From Lichenicola sp964236105 (GTDB lineage: Bacteria; Pseudomonadota; Alphaproteobacteria; Acetobacterales; Acetobacteraceae): a stretch of DNA of 64,000 nt. Positions 40,903 to 49,464 of the stretch are shown here, one piece after another. Numbering within the stretch: the stretch's first letter is position 1; every line of letters starts with the position of its first letter. The stretch lies in assembly GCA_964236105.1 (NCBI GenBank), contig CAXSBC010000004.1:186001-250000 (forward strand), in the 5' to 3' direction. The notes below the pieces were generated by a model. It was not told the origin of the DNA. It saw nothing but the letters and a program-made list of their open reading frames with translations, and searched no databases. The position numbers and the translations under genes are program-made.

Positions 40903-41949
40903 TCAGGCGAGCGTGAGGCTCGCGGGCGGCTCGAACCGGAACAGCGCCTCGAGGTCCGCCGCGTCCGCCGCCGGCTGCCAGCGCGGCTTGCGGTCCTTCT
41001 CGACCACGGCCGCGCGCACCCCCTCGATGAAGTCGTGCCGGCGCATCAGGCCGGCGCCGAGGCGGTATTCCTGCTGCAGGCAAGGCTCAAGCCGGCCGTA
41101 GCGGCGGCCCTGGCGCAGCGCCCGCAGGGCCACCGCCAGGGATGTCGGGCAACCGGCGGCGATCTGCTCGGCCGCGTCCCGCGCCGCCGCCTCGGGGCGT
41201 GCCCGCAGCGCCTCCAGGATTGCCGGGATGCTGTCATGCCGGTAGCAGGCTCCGATCCAGCCGGCATCCGCAAGCAGCCGACCGGCTGCCGGCGGCGTGG
41301 CGTGCCGGCTCACGCAGGACGCGATCGCGGCCGCGTCCGGACAGCGGCTCAGCGCCTCGATCAGCGCCGGCAGCCGGTCCGAGGCGACATGATGGTCGCC
41401 GAGCCCGCACAGCATGACGTCGGCCGCCGCCAGCATCCCGCCGGTGAGGGCGGCGTGCGTGCCGAACTCGCCGGGGGCGGCCGACAGCAGGTAGGTGCCG
41501 CCGCTGTCGGGCACGAAGCCGATGCGGACTTCCGGCATGGCGAGGCGGGTGCGTTCGGTCACGATGCGGACCGAGCCATGCGCCGAGACGCCGACGCCGC
41601 CTCCCATCACCAGCCCGTCCATGAGGACGATGTAGGGCTTGCGCAGGCGGGCGATGCGGGCGTTCAGCCGGTACTCGACGGCGATGAAGCGATCTGCGCT
41701 CTCGACGTCGCCCGCCCTGATGCTGTCGTAGAGGAAGCGGATGTCGCCGCCGGCACACAGGCCGCGCTCGCCGGCGCCGTCGATCAGCACCGCGCGCACC
41801 GCCGGATCATCGCTCCAGCCATCCAGCGCCGAGTCGATGGCCTGCAGCATGCCGGGCGTCAGCGCGTTGATCGCGTGGGCGCGGTTCAGCGTGATCCGTC
41901 CCAGGCTGCCCTGGCGGCGGATGTCGGTGTCGCTGCCGCTCAACGGCAT
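40903..41949 (-). CDS. 3-hydroxyisobutyryl-CoA hydrolase (crotonase family)
   Basis: 348 aa, longer than a simple enoyl-CoA hydratase. Motifs: GLCAGGDIRFLYDS, KPYIVLMDGLVMGGGVGVSAHG and MPEVRIGFVPDSGGTYLLS, and the late QEYRLGAGLMRRHDFIEGVRAAVVEKDR, matching HIBYL-CoA hydrolases. It cleaves 3-hydroxyisobutyryl-CoA in valine breakdown. The adjacent hydratase gene is degraded, so this catabolic unit may be only partly functional unless other copies exist. Confidence 0.88.
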   Translation of the reverse strand: MPLSGSDTDIRRQGSLGRITLNRAHAINALTPGMLQAIDSALDGWSDDPAVRAVLIDGAGERGLCAGGDIRFLYDSIRAGDVESADRFIAVEYRLNARIARLRKPYIVLMDGLVMGGGVGVSAHGSVRIVTERTRLAMPEVRIGFVPDSGGTYLLSAAPGEFGTHAALTGGMLAAADVMLCGLGDHHVASDRLPALIEALSRCPDAAAIASCVSRHATPPAAGRLLADAGWIGACYRHDSIPAILEALRARPEAAARDAAEQIAAGCPTSLAVALRALRQGRRYGRLEPCLQQEYRLGAGLMRRHDFIEGVRAAVVEKDRKPRWQPAADAADLEALFRFEPPASLTLA

Positions 41950-42134
41950 GCTGCGGTCATGCGGTGCTGCACGACGGCGCCGGCCGATGAGGCGTGCTCA
42001 TGCTGCGCGTTCATGCTGCGCATCGGTCGTCCACGAGCCCAAACTCCGTGCTGCTGATGGCCGAGAACCTCGGCGCTCGCCTGAAACTGCAACCACCCGC
42101 CCGGGTTGGATCGTCCCAGTACGTGGAGACATCC

Positions 42135-42326
42135 ATGCAGAAGCGCCTCCTGTCGGCTGCAATTGTTGGCCTTGTCGTGGCGGCAACCGCGGCGCGCGCG
42201 CAGCCGGCGCACGATGATCTGCGGCCGCCGTCGCCGCATCATCGGCCCTACCGCCATTACCGTCATCACACTCATCGTCCGCTGCCGCCGCCGCGGGACG
42301 ATCGCGGTCCCGACGGGCCGCGCTGA
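42135..42326 (+). CDS. Small His/Pro-rich secreted protein
   Basis: 63 aa from ATG at 42135 (GGAG upstream). Signal peptide LLSAAIVGLVVAATAARA, then a mature part of about 40 residues rich in His, Pro and Arg (PHHRPYRHYRHHTHRPLPPP). No family is recognised. The His clusters could bind divalent metal; that is only a guess. It is divergent from the HIBYL-CoA hydrolase. Confidence 0.55.
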   Translation: MQKRLLSAAIVGLVVAATAARAQPAHDDLRPPSPHHRPYRHYRHHTHRPLPPPRDDRGPDGPR

Positions 42327-42487
42327 TCGGATCCCTCTCCGCCGTATCCCCTGCAGGCCGGCGGAGACGCATGTCGCGCTGAGATCGGTCTGATGCGGCC
42401 ACGCTTGTCCTGTTCGATGCTCGTAGATGGTTCATTAACCCGGCCATGCGACATCTGTGCGCGCTGATTTCGCACAAAGAGGACGAG

Positions 42488-42775
42488 ATGGTCTGGTTCC
42501 AGAGGGGCCTGGTTGCAATCGCGCTGATGACCGGGACTGGTGCTGAGGCCGTGCCGGCCAGGCCGTCCGGCATCCAGCCGAAACCCGATGGGGTCGTGGC
42601 GAACTGCGACGACTACGTGAAGGTCACCGATCAGGTCTTCACCGGCCGGACCGGCGCCACCTTCAGCGTCGGCGGGGTGCGGGATTACCTGGGCGGCGAC
42701 ACGTTCGGCCCGAAGGTGCTCGATATCGGCGGCGTCGATCCGGCGATCTACCTGCAGCTGCATTGCGGGCACTGA
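42488..42775 (+). CDS. Hypothetical secreted protein
   Basis: 95 aa from ATG at 42488, chosen for the nearby AGAGGAC; an upstream in-frame ATG at 42446 is less likely. Signal-like start (GLVAIALMTGTGAEA) then a small domain with NCDDYVKVTDQVFTGRT and DPAIYLQLHCGH holding two cysteines, possibly a disulfide. The family is unrecognised. Confidence 0.55.
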   Translation: MVWFQRGLVAIALMTGTGAEAVPARPSGIQPKPDGVVANCDDYVKVTDQVFTGRTGATFSVGGVRDYLGGDTFGPKVLDIGGVDPAIYLQLHCGH

Positions 42776-43013
42776 GCGGCCGACGGGCCTGTTCTTCATG
42801 ATCGGGAGCCGGCGATGCCGGCAGGATGGCGATCCGGCTCGGGCGCTGGCCGCTGCCGCTCCGTAGCCCGCGATGCGCCGGTCCACCATGGCGCCAGGCC
42901 AATGTCGCGCCCGCAGCAACGCGACGATGTCCTGCTGCCAAGCGCGCGGCCGCACGGATCGGCCGCATCGGCGCCGTGGGGCCCGGGTCGCGCTGCCGAT
43001 TGCTGCCGGGCGC

Positions 43014-43607
43014 ATGCGGCCTTCCGACTTCCCGATCGCGGATGCCGCTTCCATAGTAGCCGTCGTGGATTCTGATGAGCCTCATTCGGCCGCGGTGACG
43101 ATCGGCCATGCCGCCGCCGACGATGCGGCCGGGATCGCCGCCGTGCACGTGGCGGTGTGGCGCAACGCCTATTCCGGCCTGCTGCCCGACCACTCGCTCG
43201 CCGGGCTGTCGCGGCCGCGTCTGGCAGTCCGCTACGACATGGCGATCCGTCACGGCGCCGGCGTGCTGGTGGCGCGGGCGGGCGCGCAGGTGGTCGGCTT
43301 CGCGACGATGTCGCCGAGCCCGACCGGCAGCCCGGCGGAGGGCGAGGTGAAAACCCTCTACGTGCTCGACGACTGGCGGGAGCGTGGCATCGGCCGGGCG
43401 CTGCTGCAGGCGGCGGCGCGGCATCTGCAGGCGCTCTCCTGCCGGTCGCTGTTCCTGTGGGTGCTGGCGCAGAACCAGAGCCGGTGGTTCTACGAGCGCT
43501 GCGGCGGACGCGTGGCGATGCGATCCATCACGCATGTCGGCGGCGAGCCGATGCCGCAGATCGCCATGGTCTGGCATCAAATCGGGACGCTTGCAGAGGA
43601 TGGCTAG
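43014..43607 (+). CDS. GNAT family N-acetyltransferase
   Basis: 197 aa. Typical start AAVHVAVWRNAYSGLLPDHSL, then VKTLYVLDDWRERGIGRALLQAAARHL, the acetyl-CoA binding R/Q-x-x-G-x-G/A segment, and FLWVLAQNQSRWFYERCGG, the usual beta-6/alpha-4 region. The substrate is unknown. ATG at 43014 is tentative; in-frame GTG at 43095 is an alternative. Confidence 0.8.
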   Translation: MRPSDFPIADAASIVAVVDSDEPHSAAVTIGHAAADDAAGIAAVHVAVWRNAYSGLLPDHSLAGLSRPRLAVRYDMAIRHGAGVLVARAGAQVVGFATMSPSPTGSPAEGEVKTLYVLDDWRERGIGRALLQAAARHLQALSCRSLFLWVLAQNQSRWFYERCGGRVAMRSITHVGGEPMPQIAMVWHQIGTLAEDG

Positions 43608-43704
43608 ACGGCTGTTTGGCCGGGACAGCCATCTATTGGTGAAGATGGCAAAAAGCTGTTGCATCCAGCCAACATCCAGATGAGGGAGATCGAGGTCCGG
43701 AAAA

Positions 43705-43733
43705 TTAATCTCGCTTTTTCAGTAGCTTATCAT
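43705..43733 (+). promoter_or_regulatory. Possible promoter for the small membrane-anchored gene
   Basis: TTAATC (43705-43710) and TATCAT (43728-43733) with a 17-bp spacer lie in an AT-rich patch, 73 bp before the ATG at 43807. The -10 matches consensus at five of six positions; the -35 is weak. Confidence 0.35.
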
Positions 43734-43806
43734 GGGACCACCGCTGGCATGGGCGCTGCAATGCCTTCGTCAGGCCGATCAAGGCCGGATCGAAGGAAGC
43801 GAAGTC

Positions 43807-44019
43807 ATGGCGACGATGAGTGTGACGGCCGACAATTCCGCAACCGGCGACGTGCAGGCCCTCCGCCCCGCGCGGTCGGTGCGCTGGACGACGCCGCAGC
43901 CCGGCGCCGGCACGCGGGCCCCGAGCCGGCACCTGCTGCAGGCGGCGGACGCGACGATGCGGTTCACCCTCGCCCTGATGCCGTTCTCGACGCTGGTCTG
44001 GATGTTCGTCGCCCATTGA
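43807..44019 (+). CDS. Small protein with C-terminal membrane helix
   Basis: 70 aa from ATG at 43807. A polar, basic first half (RPARSVRWTTPQPGAGTRAPS) leads to a single C-terminal hydrophobic stretch (RFTLALMPFSTLVWMFVAH), suggesting a tail anchor. No family is recognised. It lies 22 bp from the stop of the convergent tyrC. Confidence 0.5.
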   Translation: MATMSVTADNSATGDVQALRPARSVRWTTPQPGAGTRAPSRHLLQAADATMRFTLALMPFSTLVWMFVAH

Positions 44020-44041
44020 GGGAATGGCTGCGGGCGGCGGC

Positions 44042-44929
44042 TCAGGCCTGCCTGATCTCGATCAGGCTGCGACGGATGCGCCGGCCGCGCTCGATGCGGT
44101 CGACGATGAAGTCCTCGTCGCCCCAGCGGATCGCGCGCGCCATCGCCTGCGCATCCTCGGTGAAGCGAGCCAGCATCTCCAGCAGCGCGTCGCGGTTGTT
44201 CAGGAACACGTCGCGCCACATGGTCGGGTCGGACGCGGCGATGCGGGTGAAGTCGCGGAAGCCCGAGGCCGCGAACTGCAGCACCTCGCTGCGGCTCTCG
44301 CCCTCCAGGTCGTCGGCGGTGCCGCAGATGGTGAAGGCGAGCAGATGCGGCAGATGGCTGACGATCGCCAGCACCCGGTCGTGGTGCGCCGCATCCATCT
44401 CGCGCGTCATCGCGCCGCAGAGCTGCCAGAGACGCGCCACCCGCGCGGTGGCCTCGGGATCGCCGCCCTCCAGCGGCGTGAGCAGGGTCCAGCGTCCCTC
44501 GAACAGGGTCGGGAAGCCGGATTCCGGTCCGGAATACTCGGTGCCGGCGACCGGATGCGCCGGCACGAACGCCACCCAAGGCGGCAGCAGCGGCTGGATC
44601 TCGCGGATCACCGACTGCTTGGTCGAGCCGACGTCGCTCAGGATCGCGCCGGCCTTCATGTGCGGCAGCAGGCCGGACGCCGCCGCTCCCATGGCGCCCA
44701 CCGGCACGCACAGCACGACGCAGTCGGCATCGCGCACGGCATCGGCCTCGGCCTCCGCCACGCGGTGCGCGATGCCGAGCTCGGCCACCCGCGCCCGCAC
44801 CGCCGCACTGGCGTCGTAGGCCACGACCTCGCGGGCGATCCCCGCCTGCTGCCGGGCGCGACGGGCGAGCGAGCTGCCGATCAGCCCCAGTCCGATCACG
44901 GTCAGCCGCTCGAACAGCGGTTCGGTCAT
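44042..44929 (-). CDS. tyrC: Prephenate/arogenate (cyclohexadienyl) dehydrogenase
   Basis: 295 aa from ATG at 44929. The Rossmann start LTVIGLGLIGSSLARRAR, DVGSTKQSV, and PAHPVAGTEYSGPESGFPTLFEGR (active-site His and substrate contacts) with AAHHDRVLAIVSHLPHLLAF are diagnostic of TyrA-type dehydrogenases. It makes 4-hydroxyphenylpyruvate or tyrosine in aromatic biosynthesis. No chorismate mutase or ACT domain is fused. It is divergent from the HDAC-like gene. Confidence 0.92.
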   Translation of the reverse strand: MTEPLFERLTVIGLGLIGSSLARRARQQAGIAREVVAYDASAAVRARVAELGIAHRVAEAEADAVRDADCVVLCVPVGAMGAAASGLLPHMKAGAILSDVGSTKQSVIREIQPLLPPWVAFVPAHPVAGTEYSGPESGFPTLFEGRWTLLTPLEGGDPEATARVARLWQLCGAMTREMDAAHHDRVLAIVSHLPHLLAFTICGTADDLEGESRSEVLQFAASGFRDFTRIAASDPTMWRDVFLNNRDALLEMLARFTEDAQAMARAIRWGDEDFIVDRIERGRRIRRSLIEIRQA

Positions 44930-45027
44930 GGCGCATGGTCCGCAGTGAGGAGGCGCCATAGCGGAAACGCCCGGCCGCTGCCAGCAGCGCCTTGCCAGCC
45001 GGCCAGGCGGACCGTCATCCTGCCGCG

Positions 45028-45957
45028 ATGAGCGTCGCCCTGTTCACGCACCCCGCCTGCATCCGGCACGATCCCGGAGCCGGCCACCCGGAATGCCCCG
45101 ACCGGCTGCGCAGGGTGCTGGCAGCCCTCGACGCGCCCGACTTCGCCGGTCTCGATCGCGCGGAGGCGCCGCTTGCCAGCGAGGCGCAGCTGCGGCTGGC
45201 GCATGCTGCGGGCTATGTCGCCGGGATCCTGGCGATCCGGCCTGCCGAGGGGGCGCATGAGCGTCTCGATGCCGACACGGTGATGAGTGCCGGCAGCGCC
45301 GAGGCGGCGATGCGGGCCGCGGGCGGCGCCTGTGCTGCGGTGGATGCGGTGATGGAGGACCGGGCGCGCGCGGCCTTCGCGGCGGTGCGGCCGCCGGGGC
45401 ATCATGCGGAGGCGGCGCAGGCGATGGGGTTCTGCCTGTTCTCGACCGCGGCGGTCGCGGCCCTACATGCGCGCGCCCGCTGGGGCCTGCGCCGCATCGC
45501 GGTCGTCGATTTCGATGTGCATCACGGCAACGGCACGCAGGCGATCCTGCAGCACGATCCGGACATGTTCTTCGCCAGCAGCCACCAGTGGCCCTGCTAT
45601 CCGGGCACCGGCGCGGCAGGGGAAACCGGGGTCGCCGGCAACGTCGTCAACCTGCCGCTGCCACCCGGCAGCGGCTCGGCGGCGTTCCGGGATGGCTGGC
45701 ACGAGACGATCCTGCCGGCGCTGGACCGGTTCGCGCCCGAGCTGCTGATCGTGTCGGCCGGCTTCGACGCGCACCGTGCCGATCCGCTGGCGCAGCTCGA
45801 GCTCGAGGCGGAGGATTTCGGCTGGATCACCGAGAGGCTGCGGCTGGTGGCAGACCGGCACTGCGGCGGGCGGCTCGTGTCGCTGCTGGAGGGGGGGTAT
45901 GATCTGGGCGCGCTCGCCGTGTCGGTTGCGGCGCATGTGCGGGCGTTGATGCGGTAA
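45028..45957 (+). CDS. Histone deacetylase-like (class II HDAC) amidohydrolase
   Basis: 309 aa from ATG at 45028. Motifs: HPECPDRLRRV, RPPGHHAEA (the paired His of the charge relay), DFDVHHGNGTQ and SAGFDAHRADPLAQL (zinc Asp/His ligands), and LEGGYDLGAL. Bacterial members act on acetylpolyamines or other acetyl-amines; the target is unknown. All catalytic residues appear present. Confidence 0.9.
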   Translation: MSVALFTHPACIRHDPGAGHPECPDRLRRVLAALDAPDFAGLDRAEAPLASEAQLRLAHAAGYVAGILAIRPAEGAHERLDADTVMSAGSAEAAMRAAGGACAAVDAVMEDRARAAFAAVRPPGHHAEAAQAMGFCLFSTAAVAALHARARWGLRRIAVVDFDVHHGNGTQAILQHDPDMFFASSHQWPCYPGTGAAGETGVAGNVVNLPLPPGSGSAAFRDGWHETILPALDRFAPELLIVSAGFDAHRADPLAQLELEAEDFGWITERLRLVADRHCGGRLVSLLEGGYDLGALAVSVAAHVRALMR

Positions 45958-45960
45958 GGC

Positions 45961-46010
45961 CAGGGCGCTGCCCTGGACCCGCCGGGGCCGCCGGCCCCGG
46001 ACCCGGGATT
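45961..46010. repeat. Intergenic inverted-repeat element, copy 2 (partial)
   Basis: Contains CCAGGGCGCTGCCCTGG and CCGGGGCCGCCGGCCCCGG. The first hairpin corresponds to the 5' hairpin of the element at 6537; the 3' hairpin with CCTTGC is missing. It lies between the convergent stops of the HDAC-like gene and hpnL, where it could serve as a bidirectional terminator. Confidence 0.5.
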
Positions 46011-46011
46011 G

Positions 46012-47013
46012 TCAGGCCGTTACCCGCGCGGGTTTGCGCAGGCGCCGGATCTCGGCGGCCTGCCAGAGCAGCAGCGCCGGGATGCCGATCGTGAGGTCGC
46101 GGCCGCGCCGCAGCAGCGACAGGCCGAAGGACAGATGCGGGTCGAGCCCGAACAGGCTGCCGAGCGTCACGTAGGCGGCTTCCTGCACGCCGAGTGCGGC
46201 AGGCACCAGGAACGACACCGACAGCACGCCGCTGGCCACGCCCTCGATGGCGATCGCCTCGCCGAATTCGATCGGGGCGCCGAGCAGCCGGTAGGCGAGC
46301 CAGACCCAGCCGGCGCCGGCGATCCAGGCCAGCAGATGGATCAGGCAGGCGACGGCAAGCCGGACCGGCCGCTCGTAGAACCGGTTCAGGCGCTCCTGCA
46401 GGCTGTCGATCCCGTCCTCCAGCGCCGCCTGCCACTGGCCGGCGACGTGGCGGCCGAGCCCGCGGACGCCGAGCCGGAACAGGCCGGACGCGCTGCGCTG
46501 CGCCCAGATGAAGGCGACCATGGCCGCCGCCATCAGCGCCATGCCGAGTGCCACCGGGCCGACGATGCTGCTGTCGGAGTGGTGATCCAGCAGGAACAGC
46601 AGCCCGAGCAGCACGAACAGGATCTGGCCCACGACCTCGGTGGTGACGTCGATCACGTTGGCCGCGGACGCTTCCGGCCAGGCGATCGCCTGCCGTCGGC
46701 GGGTGGCGGGAAAGCAGGTGGCGCGCATGGCGATCAGGATGCCGCCGAGCTGGGAGAAGGGCAGGCAGGTGGTGGCGCCCTCCCGCACCAGGCGGGCGCG
46801 GAACAGCCGGGCGAGGCCGATGCCGGGACAGGCGACGGTCCAGGCGCCCGCAAGCAGAACATCGGTCGCGAGCTGTGCCGCGACCAGGGCCGCGAAGCCG
46901 CCCAGCCCCACCGACAGCATCGCCTTCAGCACCGCGCCGGCGCCGAGCCAGCCGACGAAGCCGGTCATCAGCACCAGGCCGATCGCGGCGAGCAGGATCG
47001 AGACCGTCTTCAA
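46012..47013 (-). CDS. hpnL: HpnL, hopanoid-associated flippase-like membrane protein
   Basis: 333 aa from a probable TTG start at 47013. A lysylphosphatidylglycerol-synthase-like membrane protein with about eight helices. SQLGGILIAMRATCF, LARLFRARLVREG and FLVPAALGVQEAAYVTLGSLFGL are typical of the flippase-like domain. HpnL relatives are needed for placement of hopanoids such as the covalently modified lipid A of Bradyrhizobium. It is divergent from hpnA across 174 bp. The start is uncertain because no ATG lies near. Confidence 0.82.
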   Translation of the reverse strand: MKTVSILLAAIGLVLMTGFVGWLGAGAVLKAMLSVGLGGFAALVAAQLATDVLLAGAWTVACPGIGLARLFRARLVREGATTCLPFSQLGGILIAMRATCFPATRRRQAIAWPEASAANVIDVTTEVVGQILFVLLGLLFLLDHHSDSSIVGPVALGMALMAAAMVAFIWAQRSASGLFRLGVRGLGRHVAGQWQAALEDGIDSLQERLNRFYERPVRLAVACLIHLLAWIAGAGWVWLAYRLLGAPIEFGEAIAIEGVASGVLSVSFLVPAALGVQEAAYVTLGSLFGLDPHLSFGLSLLRRGRDLTIGIPALLLWQAAEIRRLRKPARVTA

Positions 47014-47187
47014 GCGGGCGGCCTTTCTGGTGCCAGGGATGGGAGCGCGACCGCTCCGGAGCCTGCTCCCTACACCAGCGCCTGCTTGGCAGCCACATCG
47101 CGACGTGCCAATGCGGGGTCTGCGCGCCTTTGACGATGAGGACGGGGCAAGGCAAGTCTGCCGCTGCCGTTCCGGAGCCCTGCCGCC

Positions 47188-48180
47188 ATGTCCTCGCCTG
47201 TTCTGGTCACCGGTGCGACCGGCTTCGTCGGCTCCGCGGTGGCGCGCGCCCTGGCTGCCCGCGGCCATCGCCTGCGCCTGCTGGTGCGGCCGGCGGGCGA
47301 CCGGCGCAACCTCGACGGGCTCGAGGCCGAGCTGGTCGAGGGCGACCTGAGCCGGCCGGACACGTTCGCGCCGGCGCTGGCGGGATGCCGCGCGCTGTTC
47401 CATCTCGCCGCCGACTACCGGCTGTGGGTGCCCGATCCGGCGGCGATGATGCAGGCCAATGTCGAGGGCACGCGGCAGCTGATGCTGGCGGCACAGGCGG
47501 CCGGGGTGGAGCGGATCGTCTACTGCTCCTCGGTCGCCGCCCTCGGGCTGGTCGGCGACGGCACCGTCGCCGACGAGGGAACGCCGGTGCACGAGGCGGC
47601 GATCGTCGGCGTCTACAAGCGCTCCAAGTATCGCGCCGAGCAGGCGGTGCTGGCGCTGGTGCGCGACCGGGCGCTGCCGGTCGTGATCGTCAATCCCTCC
47701 ACCCCGGTCGGTCCGCGCGACATCAAGCCGACCCCGACCGGGGCGATGATCCGCGACGCCGCCGCCGGGAGGATGCCGGCCTTCGTGGAGACCGGGCTCA
47801 ACCTGGTGCATGTCGACGACGTGGCCGAGGGCCATCTGCTGGCGTTCGAGAAGGGCCGGGTGGGCGAGCGCTACATCCTGGGCGGCGAGGACATGTCGCT
47901 GCGGGCCGTGTTCGGCCTGGTGTCGGAGGTCGCCGGGGTGAAGGCGCCGCGCATCCAGCTGAGCCAGCGCGTGCTGTGGCCGGTGGCGATGGTGTCGGAA
48001 GGCCTGGCGCGCGGCTTTGGAATCGAGCCGCGGGTGACGCGCGAGATGCTGGCGATGTCGCGAAAGAAGATGTTCTTCTCCTCCGACAAGGCCCGGCGCG
48101 AGCTCGGCTACACCCCCCGTCCCGCCCGCGCCGCCGTCGCCGACGCCGTCGCCTGGTTCCGCGACAACGGCATGATCTGA
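47188..48180 (+). CDS. hpnA: HpnA, hopanoid-associated sugar epimerase
   Basis: 330 aa. NAD-binding GATGFVGSAVARAL at residue 9, YCSSVAALG (catalytic Ser) and VYKRSKYRAEQ (Tyr-x-x-x-Lys) mark an extended SDR. VNPSTPVGPRDIKPTPTG is typical of HpnA. It is thought to act in making the sugar moiety of the hopanoid side chain. First gene of the rightward hopanoid operon. Confidence 0.92.
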   Translation: MSSPVLVTGATGFVGSAVARALAARGHRLRLLVRPAGDRRNLDGLEAELVEGDLSRPDTFAPALAGCRALFHLAADYRLWVPDPAAMMQANVEGTRQLMLAAQAAGVERIVYCSSVAALGLVGDGTVADEGTPVHEAAIVGVYKRSKYRAEQAVLALVRDRALPVVIVNPSTPVGPRDIKPTPTGAMIRDAAAGRMPAFVETGLNLVHVDDVAEGHLLAFEKGRVGERYILGGEDMSLRAVFGLVSEVAGVKAPRIQLSQRVLWPVAMVSEGLARGFGIEPRVTREMLAMSRKKMFFSSDKARRELGYTPRPARAAVADAVAWFRDNGMI

Positions 48181-48209
48181 CCCGCAAGGAGCTTCTCGCC
48201 AAACCCCGG

Positions 48210-48266
48210 GTTCCAAGGGCAACGCCCTTGGCGGGGTCCAGGGGCGGCGCCCCCGGCCTTGCCCTC
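48210..48266. repeat. Intergenic inverted-repeat element, copy 3
   Basis: Two hairpins: CCAAGGGC-AAC-GCCCTTGG (48213-48231) and the GC arm CAGGGGCGGCGCCCC. These are followed by CGGCCTTGC, which resembles the end of the element at 6537 (TGGCCTTGC). It sits between hpnA and hpnB and includes the TTG used as the apparent hpnB start. Confidence 0.55.
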
Positions 48267-49464
48267 CCCCCACACCGGACGGAGACTGACGCTGCTCATC
48301 CCCGCCATCGCCACGCTGCTGATCTGGAGCTGGCTGATCGCCCTGCATGGCCGCTTCTGGCAGGCCGGTCCCGTCCTCGCGCCTGCGCCGGTCGCGCCCG
48401 GCATCGCCTGGCCGCACGTCTCGGTGGTGATCCCGGCGCGCGACGAGGCGGACTCGATCGGCGCCTGCCTCGCCTCCCTGCTGGCGCAGGACTATCCCGG
48501 CCCGCTGCGCATCGTGCTGGTCGACGACCGCAGCAGCGACGGCACCGGCGCCGTGGCACGTGGCCTCGGGGCTCCTCCCGACCGTCTGCTGGTGCTCGAC
48601 GGCGCGCCGCGTCCGGCGGGATGGAGCGGCAAGCTGTGGGCGGTGGCGCAGGGCGTGGCTGCCGCGCGCCGGCTCGGCCTCGGCGGGGACGGCTTCTTCC
48701 TGCTGTGCGACGCCGACATCACGCACGCGCCCGCGCACGTCGCCACGCTGGTCGCCAAGGCGCTGCAGGGCGGGCTCGACCAGGTCTCGGAGATGGTGGA
48801 GCTGAACTGCGAGAGCCCGGCCGAGCGGGCGCTGGTGCCGGCCTTCGTGTTCTTCTTCCAGCTGCTCTACCCGTTCGCCCGCGTGAACGACCCGCGCGCA
48901 CGCACGGCGGCCGCGGCCGGCGGCACGGTGCTGATCCGCGCCGGCGCGCTCGACCGGATCGGCGGCATCGAGAGCCTGCGCGGCGCGCTGATCGACGACG
49001 TGACGCTGGCCGTGCGGGTCAAGCGCAGCGGCGGCGCGATCTGGCTCGGCCATTCGATGCTGGCGAAGTCGATCCGCCCGTATCCGCGGCCTGCCGACGT
49101 CTGGCGCATGGTCGCCCGCACCGCCTACGTGCAGCTCGGCTTCTCGCCGCTGCTGCTCGCCGGCACCGTGCTCGGCATGGTGCTGGTGTGGGTGGCGCCG
49201 CTGGCCACGCTGCTGGCCGGGCATGGGGTGGCACGCCTCCTGGGGGGGATCGCCTGGCTGCTCTCGACCGGCTCGTTCCTGCCGACGCTGCGCCGTTTCC
49301 GGCTGTCGCCCGCCTGGGCGCTGTTGCTGCCCGGGATCGCCCTGTTCTACACCCTGGCCACCATCGGATCGGCGGTCGACCATCATCGGGGTCGCGGCGT
49401 GGTCTGGAAAAGCCGCGCCTATCGCGACGGGCGCGATGGCGAGAAGGACGCGACCGCCGCATGA
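48259..49464 (+). CDS. hpnB: HpnB, hopanoid-associated glycosyltransferase
   Basis: 401 aa in the longest form. An N-terminal helix (LLIPAIATLLIWSWLIALHG), then a GT2 domain: VSVVIPARDEADSIGACLASLLAQD, VDDRSSDGTG, LLCDADITHAP (DxD), and C-terminal membrane helices. These are the HpnB features. The start is uncertain: TTG at 48259 lies at the end of a repeat element; CTG at 48292 has GGAG seven bases upstream. The stop overlaps hpnC by four bases. Confidence 0.9.
   Translation: MPSPHTGRRLTLLIPAIATLLIWSWLIALHGRFWQAGPVLAPAPVAPGIAWPHVSVVIPARDEADSIGACLASLLAQDYPGPLRIVLVDDRSSDGTGAVARGLGAPPDRLLVLDGAPRPAGWSGKLWAVAQGVAAARRLGLGGDGFFLLCDADITHAPAHVATLVAKALQGGLDQVSEMVELNCESPAERALVPAFVFFFQLLYPFARVNDPRARTAAAAGGTVLIRAGALDRIGGIESLRGALIDDVTLAVRVKRSGGAIWLGHSMLAKSIRPYPRPADVWRMVARTAYVQLGFSPLLLAGTVLGMVLVWVAPLATLLAGHGVARLLGGIAWLLSTGSFLPTLRRFRLSPAWALLLPGIALFYTLATIGSAVDHHRGRGVVWKSRAYRDGRDGEKDATAA

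Noticed and set aside
46012..49386. Minus-strand open frame of 1124 codons across hpnL, hpnA and hpnB
   Set aside because: Only its last third (hpnL) is protein-like; the rest is antisense to well-supported hpn genes and is a product of high third-position GC.
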